A DNA stretch of 64,000 bases from Alteromonadaceae bacterium (lineage in GTDB: Bacteria > Pseudomonadota > Gammaproteobacteria > Enterobacterales > Alteromonadaceae), in contig WKFJ01000064.1 of the NCBI GenBank assembly GCA_014872785.1, forward strand, positions 1-64,000, written 5' to 3'. The position numbers and the translations under genes were made by a program. Positions 34,850 through 44,170 of the stretch are shown in pieces (positions within the stretch are counted from its first letter, which is position 1; every line of letters begins with the position of its first letter). A model generated the notes under the pieces. It made no database searches. It saw only the letters and a program-made list of their open reading frames with translations, and had not been told where the DNA came from.

Positions 34850-36364
34850 TTAGTTTAAATAACGGCCAGCTAACATCATAACAGGAGCCGCTGTTGGCTT
34901 ACCGTGTTGCCAATCGCCAGACTCAACGCCGCTGCCTGCAATATCAACATGAGTGTAAGCAACATCGTGCTTGTCTAACCCAGAGGCCAATACTAAAAAT
35001 GCCATGGGGAACTGATGACCTCGCGCCGTCACAGCAGACGCTGCATTGTTAGACGAGAGTATATCATCGGCCTTGGTGCGAGGCTTCACAAAATCGAAAT
35101 CTTCTCTGCGCGAACGCGAAACCTCGGCTGGATCTGCCCATAAATCGCCCGCAGCCGAGAGCATGTGCGCCGAGTTTTGACTTCTCGCTTTGCCATTTTC
35201 AACAAGCGCCGTATATGGACCTACCGCGCGTGCTGCATGTCCAGTTAATGTGGCCACGGAGAAGAACTCAGCATTTGCATCGTTTTCTGCCAGCTCCAAT
35301 AAGTGTGTCATTACATCCGACAATACCAAGCGGCCTTCTGCATCGGTGTTACCGATACGCACTCTTACGCCCGCGCGGCTGGTGATAATTTCATCAGAAA
35401 CAAAAGCTTCAGAACCGATACTGTTGCGTACCGCACCAATTTCCGCCACGACCTTGATGCCTTCAGGCTGCAAATCGGCTAACATTTTCATAAAACCAGC
35501 AACAGCTGCCGCACCGCCTTTGTCGCGGCTCATCCCCGCCATGTGCCCGTCGGTTTTAAGATCCGCACCACCGGTGTCGAATGTAACGCCTTTGCCCGCG
35601 AGATACAGAGTATGCTTTATCTCTCCCTTGCCTTCGTAAGTCATGGTAATCACACGGGCATTGTGTCTGGCGACTTGTTCTGAGGCACGTGCGACTGAAA
35701 ACAGCAAAGGATATTCGCTTTTTAACTGTTCCTGTGAACTCACGACTTCCACCTTAACTGATGAGCCAGATAAAGCTTCAACACAGTAGTCTGCTAAAAG
35801 CGGTGGCGCCATGCGCTCGGGATTAGTCCCACAAATATCTCTAGCCACTCGACATCCCGCCTCTGCAGCATTTAGCCAGTGACAATCGACATCGTTTAAC
35901 ATACCGATTTGAGTCAAAGGTTCGATTTCATCTTCCACCAAACTTTCTCGGGCTTCAAGCGGCTGCCACGCCGTTTGGTTTATTGCGAGAAAGGCAACTT
36001 CGGCGGCTTTGCTATAACGTTCATCGCTGTCGGCATAAACCATTAAAAGAGGAGAAACGACACCGGCATCAATAATCAAATTAGTCGCATGCTGAGCAGC
36101 ATCGTGAAAACGTCTAACGTCATCAAAATAACGAGTTAACGCGCCTGTGGGCGAATAAATCAGTCTTTTCCCGGGTGCGGCTTCGGTAATAATTAGGTTA
36201 CATGAAGACGCAATACGTCCATCAACTTGTGCTGCACTGCTGACGGCTGCTCGAAGTGTATCGTCCTCGATAGCGTCGATGCTAGCTGCAATGACGACAA
36301 TAGCATCCCAAGTATTATCGGAAGAATTGAACTGTGAAACGTTAACTGCTTTTGCAAAGGCCAT
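34850..36364 (-). CDS. M17 family leucyl aminopeptidase
   Basis: 504 residues, cytoplasmic, hexameric in relatives. It removes N-terminal amino acids with two metal ions. The catalytic domain has GKGVTFDTGGADLK (active-site lysine and metal aspartate), a second metal region MSRDKGGAAAV, VAEIGAVRNSIGSEAFVSDEIITSR, and the signature NTDAEGRLVLSD with the bicarbonate-site arginine. The N-terminal macro-like domain (1-180) is diverged from PepA, so I give no symbol. It has its own terminator at 34791. Confidence 0.9.
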   Translation of the reverse strand: MAFAKAVNVSQFNSSDNTWDAIVVIAASIDAIEDDTLRAAVSSAAQVDGRIASSCNLIITEAAPGKRLIYSPTGALTRYFDDVRRFHDAAQHATNLIIDAGVVSPLLMVYADSDERYSKAAEVAFLAINQTAWQPLEARESLVEDEIEPLTQIGMLNDVDCHWLNAAEAGCRVARDICGTNPERMAPPLLADYCVEALSGSSVKVEVVSSQEQLKSEYPLLFSVARASEQVARHNARVITMTYEGKGEIKHTLYLAGKGVTFDTGGADLKTDGHMAGMSRDKGGAAAVAGFMKMLADLQPEGIKVVAEIGAVRNSIGSEAFVSDEIITSRAGVRVRIGNTDAEGRLVLSDVMTHLLELAENDANAEFFSVATLTGHAARAVGPYTALVENGKARSQNSAHMLSAAGDLWADPAEVSRSRREDFDFVKPRTKADDILSSNNAASAVTARGHQFPMAFLVLASGLDKHDVAYTHVDIAGSGVESGDWQHGKPTAAPVMMLAGRYLN

Positions 36365-36414
36365 GTTTATCCTTAGTCGTTATGTTTAATGTAGGGATTG
36401 ATAATGTAGGTACG

Positions 36415-37488
36415 TCAGAGCGAAGACTCAAGGTCACCAAAACTAAAAGCCATTTGTTGACTGTCAGCTTTTGTGGGCATTGCCACGTGCAACCCTACCA
36501 ATCTAATGCCTCGCCCCTGCTGCCTCTCGAGTATTTTGGGCAGCAGCGTTTTAAACATAGTAGGGTTTAAATACTGCATTCGCTGTTCCATGGTCGTTTG
36601 TTGAAAGTCTGAAAACTTCAACTTGATACCTTGGTTGTGTATGGCTAGCTCGGGACTCGCTTTTTTTAATCTGTCTTGGAGTTTCGGAATGAGTTTTTCA
36701 ATCACTGCCCACACTTCCTCAAAAGAGTGAATGTCTTGTGCGAGTGTGGTTTCAATACCCACGGATTTTCTCTCTCTGGACACCGACAAACCGCGCTCAT
36801 CTATCGCGTGGCAACGGTTCCACAAAACGGAGCCATACTTACCGAACCGCTTTAAGAACTTGTCCTGAGGAAACGCCCTGACATCAGAGCAGGTGTGCAA
36901 CCCCAGTTCAGCGAGCTTTTCCGCGGTCACCTTGCCGACTCCAGGAATTTTTTTCAACGGCAACGCCGCAACAAAAGAATCCAGTTGCTCAGGTGTTATT
37001 ACACAAATTCCGTCCGGTTTATTTTCATCACTTGCAATTTTGGCCACAAACTTTATCGGCGCAACACCTGCCGATGCCGTAAGCCCAGTCTCGTTGAAAA
37101 TGGTCTGACGTATATCTTCCGCTATTCTGGTAGCACTGCCTGCGAACTGCTCGGAGTCTGATACGTCCAAATAGGCTTCATCCAATGACAAGGGCTCGAT
37201 AATGTCTGTATAACGCAGCATGATTTCACGGATTTTTTTAGAATCCTCAGCGTACTGCTCCATGCGCCCCTTCACCAAGGTCAAATGCGGACACAGTTTC
37301 ATAGCTTGCGCGGTAGCCATTGCCGAACGAACACCAAATTTACGAGCAGGATAATTACAGGTGGATATAACACCACGGCGGTCAGAGCTGCCACCTATGG
37401 CGATGGGAATATCCCGAAGCGCTGGATTGTCACGCATTTCCACAGCCGCATAAAAACAATCCATGTCGATGTGGATGAATTTTTTCAT
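36415..37488 (-). CDS. dinB: DNA polymerase IV (Y-family translesion polymerase)
   Basis: 357 residues. The catalytic acids are D8 (IHIDMDCFYAA) and D103/E104 (SLDEAYLDVS). The palm/fingers motif YPARKFGVRSAM, the helix-hairpin-helix region KKIPGVGKVTAEKLAELG and the little-finger domain (about 240-340) are all present. The C-terminal QQMAFSFGDLESSL probably holds a beta-clamp-binding QxxxF-type peptide. It copies damaged DNA with low fidelity. A LexA box lies at 37508-37527, just upstream, so it should be SOS-induced. Confidence 0.97.
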   Translation of the reverse strand: MKKFIHIDMDCFYAAVEMRDNPALRDIPIAIGGSSDRRGVISTCNYPARKFGVRSAMATAQAMKLCPHLTLVKGRMEQYAEDSKKIREIMLRYTDIIEPLSLDEAYLDVSDSEQFAGSATRIAEDIRQTIFNETGLTASAGVAPIKFVAKIASDENKPDGICVITPEQLDSFVAALPLKKIPGVGKVTAEKLAELGLHTCSDVRAFPQDKFLKRFGKYGSVLWNRCHAIDERGLSVSRERKSVGIETTLAQDIHSFEEVWAVIEKLIPKLQDRLKKASPELAIHNQGIKLKFSDFQQTTMEQRMQYLNPTMFKTLLPKILERQQGRGIRLVGLHVAMPTKADSQQMAFSFGDLESSL

Positions 37489-37507
37489 GGTCGGACAAAC
37501 GTTCTAA

Positions 37508-37527
37508 AACTGTTTTTTTATACAGTT
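37508..37527 (-). promoter_or_regulatory. LexA (SOS) box before dinB
   Basis: CTG at 37510-37512 and CAG at 37523-37525 are separated by ten A/T bases, matching the gammaproteobacterial CTG-N10-CAG consensus with flanking AA and TT. It ends 20 bases upstream of the dinB start codon. Confidence 0.9.
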
Positions 37528-37576
37528 GTTATTCTCTCGCGATCACATGCCTCAGTCAAATTCTGTTAACTGACGA

Positions 37577-37610
37577 TTTCACCTTTATTTCACATCGGTT
37601 TGATTACTAT
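37577..37610 (+). promoter_or_regulatory. Tandem TTTCAC operator and -10 element before the ABC exporter operon
   Basis: TTTCAC at 37577-37582 is repeated at 37588-37593, an 11-base period (one helical turn) as bound by OmpR/PhoP-class dimers. TACTAT at 37605-37610 is a plausible -10 box, 11 bases after the second repeat. This is the geometry of promoters whose -35 is replaced by such an activator. The same pair occurs at 40872-40888. The likely binder is the response regulator encoded at 42127. Confidence 0.6.
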
Positions 37611-37658
37611 CAGGGTGAAACTCGGAATCGGTATCAATCAGAGATCAAGTGAGGCGCA

Positions 37659-38339
37659 ATGAACAGTTTTATCGAATTACAAAATATTGCCAAAACCTAT
37701 CAAACTCAGGATAGCCAGGTCGAATTGTTCGACAATATCAATGTCACCATAGAACAAGGAAAAGCCACTGCGATTGTGGGCGCTTCAGGAGCCGGAAAAT
37801 CAACGCTATTACTCATTTGCGCAGGTCTGGAGCAACAGAGCACGGGGAATGTGCGTTATGTAAGCAAAGGCGAATCTCGCAGTATTGTGCAGCTAAAACA
37901 GAATTCGGGTTTCATATTTCAACAATTTCACTTACTTCCCGAACTTAACGCACTGCAAAACGTTGCACTACCGCTAAAACTCAGAGGCGACAAGCACGCC
38001 GAAAAGAACGCCTTGTGTTGGTTGGAAAATGTAGGACTTGGGGCAAGAGCTAAGCACAAACCGAATCAACTCAGCGGCGGTGAGCAGCAGCGCGTCGCTA
38101 TTGCCAGAAGTTTATCGACACAACCGGAGTTTATTTTCGCCGACGAACCCACAGGTAATCTTGACGAAGCAACCGCAGCGACTATTACAGATCTGTTGTT
38201 TGACTTAATTCATGAAAATCAAACCGGCCTGGTCATGGTGACCCACAATACCGAATTAGCCCTTCGCTGTGACAACCGATTGAATTTAAAACAAGGTAGC
38301 TTAAATAACTACCCTGTTGAGGAGTTAGCATATGCATGA
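37659..38339 (+). CDS. ABC transporter ATPase, LolD/MacB/YbbA type
   Basis: 226 residues. Walker A is GASGAGKSTLL (about 40-50). The Q-loop is QQFHLLPELNALQNVALPL, the signature LSGGEQQRVAIARSL, Walker B FADEPTGNLD, and the H-loop VMVTHN. The sequence belongs to the LolD/FtsE/MacB group that works with FtsX-type permeases to move molecules within or out of the envelope rather than to import solutes. It overlaps the permease gene by eight bases. A tandem operator lies 49 bases upstream of its end of promoter region. Confidence 0.93.
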   Translation: MNSFIELQNIAKTYQTQDSQVELFDNINVTIEQGKATAIVGASGAGKSTLLLICAGLEQQSTGNVRYVSKGESRSIVQLKQNSGFIFQQFHLLPELNALQNVALPLKLRGDKHAEKNALCWLENVGLGARAKHKPNQLSGGEQQRVAIARSLSTQPEFIFADEPTGNLDEATAATITDLLFDLIHENQTGLVMVTHNTELALRCDNRLNLKQGSLNNYPVEELAYA

Positions 38340-40869
38340 TCATACAAATCAAAACATATCTAACCGTTCTCTGCTTTCCTTTGCCGTCAAAAAGTGGCTA
38401 AGCGAATATCGCGAACAAGATAATTCTATATTACGACTGTGCACCATCGTACTCATCACAGTGATATTGTGTTTAACCATTTCAAGCGCAGGCATTCAGC
38501 AGCGATTACAGCAAAACTTTGACCAGCTTTTGGGTGCAGATCTAGTCATTAGTCATTCAACCCCCCTTCCAGAAAAGGAACTCATACATCTAAGAGCACT
38601 TGCTAACGAGACCAGCTACGCTCAGTTGGTCAATGTTACGTTAACCAACGATGAACATTGGCACGCCGCGCAAATAAAACTGGTGGATGAGCATTATCCA
38701 TTGCGTGGCTCACTGAAAGTAAGTGCAGATATTGGTGCCGCGGCATCCGATAAGAACGAGCCGCCAATTGCCGATACTATCTGGTTAGACAGCCGCTTAT
38801 ATAGTGCATTGCAGCTGGATACTGGTGCAGTGTTGACAATTGCTGAAACCAAACTCACTGTTGCAGGCGTGCTGCTTCACGAGCCAGATAGGTTGCTTGA
38901 GGGACATTCGGTGGCGGCGCGCGGCCTTGTTCACATGGATTCCCCTTTGAGCCAAGCATTTACTGGGTCACCCACAACCCATAGATACAGTTTTAACCTA
39001 TCGAAAAATAAGCTAAATGATGCGATTACCTGGGCAGAGCAGCAACTGCCACATGCCGACATCTTGCATTCTGGTAGTGGTCATCCGCTTGCCAGCTTTT
39101 GGCAACGCACCGAGAATTTTCTAGGTCTGGTTATGGTTGTATTGTTCTTCATGGCAGCAATTACCTTTCATCTCGCTGGAAGACGCCAACAACAAAAACA
39201 GCAATATCGCCTGACGCTGCTGTTTACTATGGGTTTAAACAATAAACAGGTGTGGTACATGGCCATTTTCGACTGGATGCTAGACCTAGCTCATAGTGCA
39301 ATTGTGGCAACACCTTTGGCTATTGTTGGATATATACTTGCGATGCAGCAGTTCGATGCATTCATGCAGTTGAACCAACAATACATCTCCTTCCCCCACG
39401 CGGCACTGCTACAAAGCTTTGGTTTAGTAACTGTCCTTTTGTTTATCTTCCAGCTGCCGGCGTGGTTAAACGTATCGAATATTTCCCCTAGCTTACTTCT
39501 CAAACAGGGTATACACAGTCAAAGCTCTACACTTAGCTGGGTCTTTAGCGGTCTCGCTATTGCACTACTCGCCGCGTTTTATTCAGACAATCCGTTGTTA
39601 ACTTCCATTACTCTTACTGGCTTAATCATATCAGTTATCGTCATGTGGGCAGCAACCTGGACAGTGTTAATTGCTACTGAAAAGCTTAGTCGCAGTGGCC
39701 ACGGCCTGTTTGTTTTTAGCATCGAACTCATGCGGCAAAGGTTGAACAGCAAAGCGACGCAAATTATGGGCTTAGGTCTATGTTTGACCTTGATGTTGTT
39801 CAGTTTTGGATTGATGAAAGATTTTTCAAACGTTTTACAACAATACACGCGAAGTCACGATGGTAATTTGCTGATATCTCAAGCCTCCCAGCCACAAGTG
39901 CACCATCTTGAGCAGTGGGCACAGGACAATCACGCACAAGTTGTGACAATGAAGCCGTATCACAATGCTAAACTCATTGAAATCAATGGTCAGCCATTTG
40001 CCGAAGCGATAGCCCACCCTAGCGAGGCATCAGCAAGGCTGAAAAAGCCCATCAGGCTGCATGTAACCGATTCGCTACCCAGCAATAACAGAGTCGTCAA
40101 CGGACACTTTTGGAATCCTGAGTCGGTAACATCCGTACCAGCCAATGGGCAATATCATATTTCTGTAGAACAGGAAGTGATGACTGACATGGGCTTCTCG
40201 ATTGGCGATGAGCTGACATTTCTGCTCAACGAAGAGCTGAAAACATTTAGTATAACCGCCAGCCATGTCTATCAAGGTGGTCGAGGCTCCATTACCTTTT
40301 GGTTTCAAACCCCAACATTACTCAATGAGCATTTACCAAAATCGCCACTTTATATGGGGAGCATGGAAATTCCCGACGGAGCTTGGGCAACACTGGCTCA
40401 CTTGTGGAAGCGCTTACCGACACTGCGAATGGTGACCTTACAAGAGCTTACCGCACGGTTCGACCAAACCCTGAAATTACTGCAAAGTGTGCTATCAATT
40501 TTCTCCGGCTTAATCCTATTTATGTCGATTCTGGTGATGGCAGCATCAGTACAAGGCCACAATCAATCTGACAAAGCCAAAAATGGTTTGTTGTTGGGCT
40601 TCGGACTTAGCAAAAAACAGTGTTTGCGCTTGGTTATCTATGAGTGGTTAGTCACTGCACTTATTGTTGGTATTGGATCATTAGCCGGCACAATCGCGAT
40701 AGGTCATTTGATGTATCAGTCGCAATTTTCTATGCCTTATCAGGCGAACTGGTTGTGGTTAACAGGCATTATTGCATTGAGTACAGCCTTGATTGTTGCC
40801 TTGGGCGCCATTTTTAACCGCATGAGCCTGCGTATTTCGGTGCGAGAACTTTTGCAGGAAAGTATTTAG
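38332..40869 (+). CDS. Large FtsX-type ABC permease (YbbP-like)
   Basis: 845 residues. TM1 (about 32-52) is followed by a periplasmic MacB-like core domain (about 55-255). A block of TM helices (about 262-500) carries the FtsX domain plus extra helices. A second periplasmic domain follows (about 505-720), then three C-terminal helices ending in the conserved MSLRISVRELLQES. Two FtsX units fused in one chain is the YbbP/DUF214 layout, so the protein can function as a pseudo-dimer. The substrate is unknown; relatives assist lipoprotein, peptide or lipid release. The start overlaps the ATPase gene. Confidence 0.85.
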   Translation: MHDHTNQNISNRSLLSFAVKKWLSEYREQDNSILRLCTIVLITVILCLTISSAGIQQRLQQNFDQLLGADLVISHSTPLPEKELIHLRALANETSYAQLVNVTLTNDEHWHAAQIKLVDEHYPLRGSLKVSADIGAAASDKNEPPIADTIWLDSRLYSALQLDTGAVLTIAETKLTVAGVLLHEPDRLLEGHSVAARGLVHMDSPLSQAFTGSPTTHRYSFNLSKNKLNDAITWAEQQLPHADILHSGSGHPLASFWQRTENFLGLVMVVLFFMAAITFHLAGRRQQQKQQYRLTLLFTMGLNNKQVWYMAIFDWMLDLAHSAIVATPLAIVGYILAMQQFDAFMQLNQQYISFPHAALLQSFGLVTVLLFIFQLPAWLNVSNISPSLLLKQGIHSQSSTLSWVFSGLAIALLAAFYSDNPLLTSITLTGLIISVIVMWAATWTVLIATEKLSRSGHGLFVFSIELMRQRLNSKATQIMGLGLCLTLMLFSFGLMKDFSNVLQQYTRSHDGNLLISQASQPQVHHLEQWAQDNHAQVVTMKPYHNAKLIEINGQPFAEAIAHPSEASARLKKPIRLHVTDSLPSNNRVVNGHFWNPESVTSVPANGQYHISVEQEVMTDMGFSIGDELTFLLNEELKTFSITASHVYQGGRGSITFWFQTPTLLNEHLPKSPLYMGSMEIPDGAWATLAHLWKRLPTLRMVTLQELTARFDQTLKLLQSVLSIFSGLILFMSILVMAASVQGHNQSDKAKNGLLLGFGLSKKQCLRLVIYEWLVTALIVGIGSLAGTIAIGHLMYQSQFSMPYQANWLWLTGIIALSTALIVALGAIFNRMSLRISVRELLQESI

Positions 40870-40871
40870 TT

Positions 40872-40888
40872 TTTCACGTTCGTTTCAC
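40872..40888 (+). promoter_or_regulatory. Second tandem TTTCAC operator, before the DJ-1-like gene
   Basis: TTTCAC at 40872-40877 and 40883-40888, again exactly 11 bases apart and both copies identical to those at 37577-37593; AT follows the second repeat in both places. A looser third copy (TTGTCAC) follows at about 40896-40902. It starts three bases after the permease stop. I do not see a good -10 box, so it may boost readthrough or an internal promoter. Confidence 0.55.
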
Positions 40889-40930
40889 ATGACGTTTGTC
40901 ACACTTGCTCAAAATCAAAGGAGACAGATC

Positions 40931-42043
40931 ATGCAAAAATCTTTCGTTTATAAGTTATTCGCGGCCTTAACCCTACTGATGTCATTGTTCAGTGCCGCGG
41001 CCTCAGAGTTAAAGCCGGTGTTAGTTGTAGTTACCAGTCACGGCGAACCCGAAGGTCAACGTCCAGGTTATGAGTTCGATGAATTAGCCAAAACCTATTT
41101 AGTGTTCAAAGCCAATAATGTTGACGTTGATATTGCCAGTCCGAAAGGTGGTGCTGTAATTGCCGATGAGTACGATGCTAAAAAAGCATTTAATCAACTT
41201 GTTTTGGAAGATACGGTATTTTCTGACAAGCTCGCCAATACATTGCCTTTGGCTAAATTAAACGCAGAAAATTACAGTGGTGTCTTTGTAATAGGTGGTA
41301 AGGGAGCAATGTTCGACTTGCCCTACGATACCCATTTACAATCACTTATTGCAGATATCTATGAGCAAAAAGGTTCAGTTGGAGCGGTATGCCATGGTCC
41401 TGCGGCCCTCGTTAACGTGCAATTGAGTGACGATTCTTGGTTAGTTGCGGGCAAATCGGTGAATAGTTTTACAAATGAAGAAGAGCAATTATTTGGCAAA
41501 AAATGGGCGAAAGAGTTCGACTTCATGTTGCAAGACAAACTCATCGAGCGAGGTGCTAAGTTTCAGCACAGCCCAATGATGCTTAATCACGTAGCAACTG
41601 ATGGTAGGCTTATCACTGGACAAAACCCAGCCTCTACTTCGCAAACTGCTCTGGCTTTTGTGCGCTCACTTGGCATCACACCAGCGCCATACAGTGCCTT
41701 TGAAGACGAACGTACGCTCGCGCTGGTTGCCTCTCTTCTAAACAACGAAGCGTCCGCGAAAATAGAACTGAGCAATAACCTAGAAAACTACCACGCTCAA
41801 TTGCTCGGCATGTATGGCTTCTATTATTTGATGTCAGCTAAGTCACAAGAAGATATCGGCCATGCCCTGACGCTAATGGAAGCAACTAGAAGTAGCATTA
41901 ACCACCCGATGCTTGACCTGCAAATTGTGAAGGGATATCAAAAGTCCGGTAAATTGGAACTTGCAAAGCAAAACTTGGCGACGCTATTGGAAGCGCACCC
42001 AGACAATGAGGCGGCTAAGGCAATGGCTAAAGAATTACTGTAA
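40931..42043 (+). CDS. Secreted DJ-1/PfpI-like (class I glutamine-amidotransferase fold) protein with helical tail
   Basis: 370 residues from the ATG at 40931, chosen for its AAGGAG; an earlier in-frame ATG would spoil the signal peptide MQKSFVYKLFAALTLLMSLFSAAAS. Residues about 28-250 form the DJ-1/Hsp31-like domain: VVVTSHGEPEGQRPGYEFDELAKTY, ASPKGG, VFVIGGKGAMFDLP, then the nucleophile elbow AVCHGPAAL (Cys154, His155). Relatives include glyoxalase III/deglycase-type and protease-like proteins. The C-terminal 110 residues are helical and TPR-like (GYQKSGKLELAKQNLATLLEAHPDNEAAK). Secretion and a tail are unusual for this family. It is sandwiched between the ABC exporter and the two-component genes. 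Confidence 0.85.
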   Translation: MQKSFVYKLFAALTLLMSLFSAAASELKPVLVVVTSHGEPEGQRPGYEFDELAKTYLVFKANNVDVDIASPKGGAVIADEYDAKKAFNQLVLEDTVFSDKLANTLPLAKLNAENYSGVFVIGGKGAMFDLPYDTHLQSLIADIYEQKGSVGAVCHGPAALVNVQLSDDSWLVAGKSVNSFTNEEEQLFGKKWAKEFDFMLQDKLIERGAKFQHSPMMLNHVATDGRLITGQNPASTSQTALAFVRSLGITPAPYSAFEDERTLALVASLLNNEASAKIELSNNLENYHAQLLGMYGFYYLMSAKSQEDIGHALTLMEATRSSINHPMLDLQIVKGYQKSGKLELAKQNLATLLEAHPDNEAAKAMAKELL

Positions 42044-42126
42044 GTAAATCGCTAGCGAACTTGGCAATTGCGGGAAATCGATGCTTTCCCGCAATGTTTG
42101 TTTTCTTTTCTGATAAGCTTCACATT

Positions 42127-42816
42127 ATGAATACACCTTTGCTCAACATACTCATCGCCGAAGACCAAGTAGATTTGGCGAAAAACATTAGCGATTTTTT
42201 AGCACCAAAGGGGCATGTTTTGGACTTTGCCTACGATGGTATGCAAGCTTTAGAATTTGGTCTTTCTAATCATTATGATTTGATTATCCTCGATATCATG
42301 ATGCCTAAACTCGATGGGCTACAAGTTTGTAAACAAATAAGAGAAAAGGCGGATAGGCACATCCCAATACTGATGCTCACGGCAAGAGACACATTGGAAG
42401 ACAAAATTGAAGGCTTTAATTTCGGTGCCGATGATTACCTCACCAAACCCTTTGCATTGCCAGAGTTGGAAATGCGTTGCCTGGCCTTGTCAAGAAGGCA
42501 TTTGCTTCAGACAAACCACATCATCGAGATAGGTGAATTAAAGGTCGACCGCAAAGAAAAATCCGTCACGCGAGGGCAAAAGCGCATCAAACTCAATAGC
42601 AAACTATTTCAAATATTGTTGGTACTGGCTGAGGCATACCCCAACCCAGTCACCTGTTCTGAGTTGTGTCAAAAACTATGGCATGACGATCCGACAGAGT
42701 CGGACGCACTGCGTTCGCATATCTACCAGTTGCGACAGCAATTAGATAAACCTTTTGCACAGCCAATGTTAAAAACCATGCACGGCGTCGGCTTTGCGCT
42801 TGTAAGCTCCGCTTGA
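42127..42816 (+). CDS. OmpR/PhoB-family response regulator
   Basis: 229 residues from the ATG at 42127; the longer frame from 42061 only adds residues with no counterpart in receivers. The receiver has the acidic pair in IAEDQVDLA, phospho-acceptor Asp56 in LIILDIMMPKLDG, the LTAR threonine and KPF lysine. The C-terminal winged helix (about 130-228) reads RIKLNSKLFQILLVLAEAYPNPVTCSELCQKLW and DALRSHIYQLRQQLDKPF. It probably binds the TTTCAC tandem sites in this same block. The kinase gene follows 13 bases later. Confidence 0.93.
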   Translation: MNTPLLNILIAEDQVDLAKNISDFLAPKGHVLDFAYDGMQALEFGLSNHYDLIILDIMMPKLDGLQVCKQIREKADRHIPILMLTARDTLEDKIEGFNFGADDYLTKPFALPELEMRCLALSRRHLLQTNHIIEIGELKVDRKEKSVTRGQKRIKLNSKLFQILLVLAEAYPNPVTCSELCQKLWHDDPTESDALRSHIYQLRQQLDKPFAQPMLKTMHGVGFALVSSA

Positions 42817-42829
42817 GCACGGAATACAC

Positions 42830-44095
42830 ATGACCAAAAAGAAACGTTACAGCAGTTTAAGTCAGACCATTATCACCCGGTTTTGCCTATTTATCCTGTT
42901 TTTATCGCTGGCTTATTCGTTTCTGCAATTCATGTTTCTTTACACTGTCGAAGATGCCTTTATTCAAAGGGGCATTGAAGCCGAAGCAAACTACTTGGTA
43001 GCACAAAAACGAGTCACTGGAAGTTGGGTCGAACCACGCTTTAATCACATCAAACTGCATGTGGGCATCGACAAGTTTCCTGAAGAGGTGAAAAGCTTAT
43101 TGCTCGAAGAACCTAATCGCATCGAGTTTTTTGGCAACAATGATAACCACTATCACTTATACAAAATTCCTAATTATGCTGACCACTATCTATTAGCTGA
43201 AGTTAGTAAAGAACTTCTCATTCGTCCGATCAGGCCATATTTACTCTGGTTTTTGTCTATTTTTACGCTTCTGGTTAGCGCACTGGCTGTTTGGCTAGGC
43301 TGGAAAATGTCGCGCAAGCTCATTGCGCCTTTAACACATTTGGCTGAATTAGTGCATCAAACAAAACCAGACCATTTACCTAACGAATTTGCTAAAGATT
43401 ACCCCAATAACGAAATTGGCAAGCTGGCAGACACCCTTGAAGAATCTATGACTCAAATTAGGGCGTTTGTAGACCGAGAGCAACACTTTACCAGAGATGC
43501 CAGTCACGAACTTAGAACACCTATCGCTATCGTTAAGAATGCCGCTGAATTACTCTCACGTGAGAGCGCACTACCACCTACTTCAAAAGAACAGGTAGAG
43601 CGGATTCTACAAGCTAGCAATAATATGCAACAGACTATTGAGTCCTTGCTATCCCTTGCTAGAGAGTCTTCAGATAAACACAAAGATACCCTTTGCCTCC
43701 TGCCGCTTGTGGAGAAATGTGTTATTAACCATCATCACTTGTTAGAGGGTAAATCGGTTGAGGTAGATATTGATATTGAAGCCGACACGCAAATGACAGT
43801 AAACGTTGGTGCCATTGAAATTTTACTTGCGAATCTGGTCAGCAATGCATTTCACTACACACAACAAGGTGTAATAAAAATCACAGGAAAGACTAATCAG
43901 ATTACCGTGTCAGATTCAGGTCCCGGTATCGATGAAAATATCTCCGAGAAGGTATTAGACGCTATGGTAAAAGGCAAAAATAGTCAGGGATTTGGTATTG
44001 GCTTGTCAGTGGTAAAGCGGCTATGTGAACATCACTCAATCGCGTTGTCGATAAAAAGCGATGCCAATGGGACGATAGTAACCCTTACTTGTTGA
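42830..44095 (+). CDS. Membrane sensor histidine kinase
   Basis: 421 residues. TM helices are at about 17-39 and 137-159. Between them is a small periplasmic sensor (about 40-136). A HAMP-like linker (about 160-215) precedes the HisKA helix with His226 in RDASHELRTPIAIV. The ATPase domain has NLVSNAFHYT, SGPGID, and GFGIGLSVV. The terminator at 44142 closes the block. The ligand is unknown; a signal from envelope stress or the exported substrate is a reasonable guess from context only. Confidence 0.93.
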   Translation: MTKKKRYSSLSQTIITRFCLFILFLSLAYSFLQFMFLYTVEDAFIQRGIEAEANYLVAQKRVTGSWVEPRFNHIKLHVGIDKFPEEVKSLLLEEPNRIEFFGNNDNHYHLYKIPNYADHYLLAEVSKELLIRPIRPYLLWFLSIFTLLVSALAVWLGWKMSRKLIAPLTHLAELVHQTKPDHLPNEFAKDYPNNEIGKLADTLEESMTQIRAFVDREQHFTRDASHELRTPIAIVKNAAELLSRESALPPTSKEQVERILQASNNMQQTIESLLSLARESSDKHKDTLCLLPLVEKCVINHHHLLEGKSVEVDIDIEADTQMTVNVGAIEILLANLVSNAFHYTQQGVIKITGKTNQITVSDSGPGIDENISEKVLDAMVKGKNSQGFGIGLSVVKRLCEHHSIALSIKSDANGTIVTLTC

Positions 44096-44141
44096 TACCA
44101 AAGAACACCGGATTGAACGAATAAAGTCACCCGTTAAAAAC

Positions 44142-44170
44142 AAAAAAGGCGCCTCAGGCGCCTTTTTTTA
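44142..44170. terminator. Bidirectional intrinsic terminator
   Basis: Arms 44142-44153 and 44157-44168 are exact complements (six A, GGCGCC) around TCA, with A and T runs on both sides. It serves the histidine kinase gene and overlaps the stop codon of the convergent chemoreceptor gene. Confidence 0.93.
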
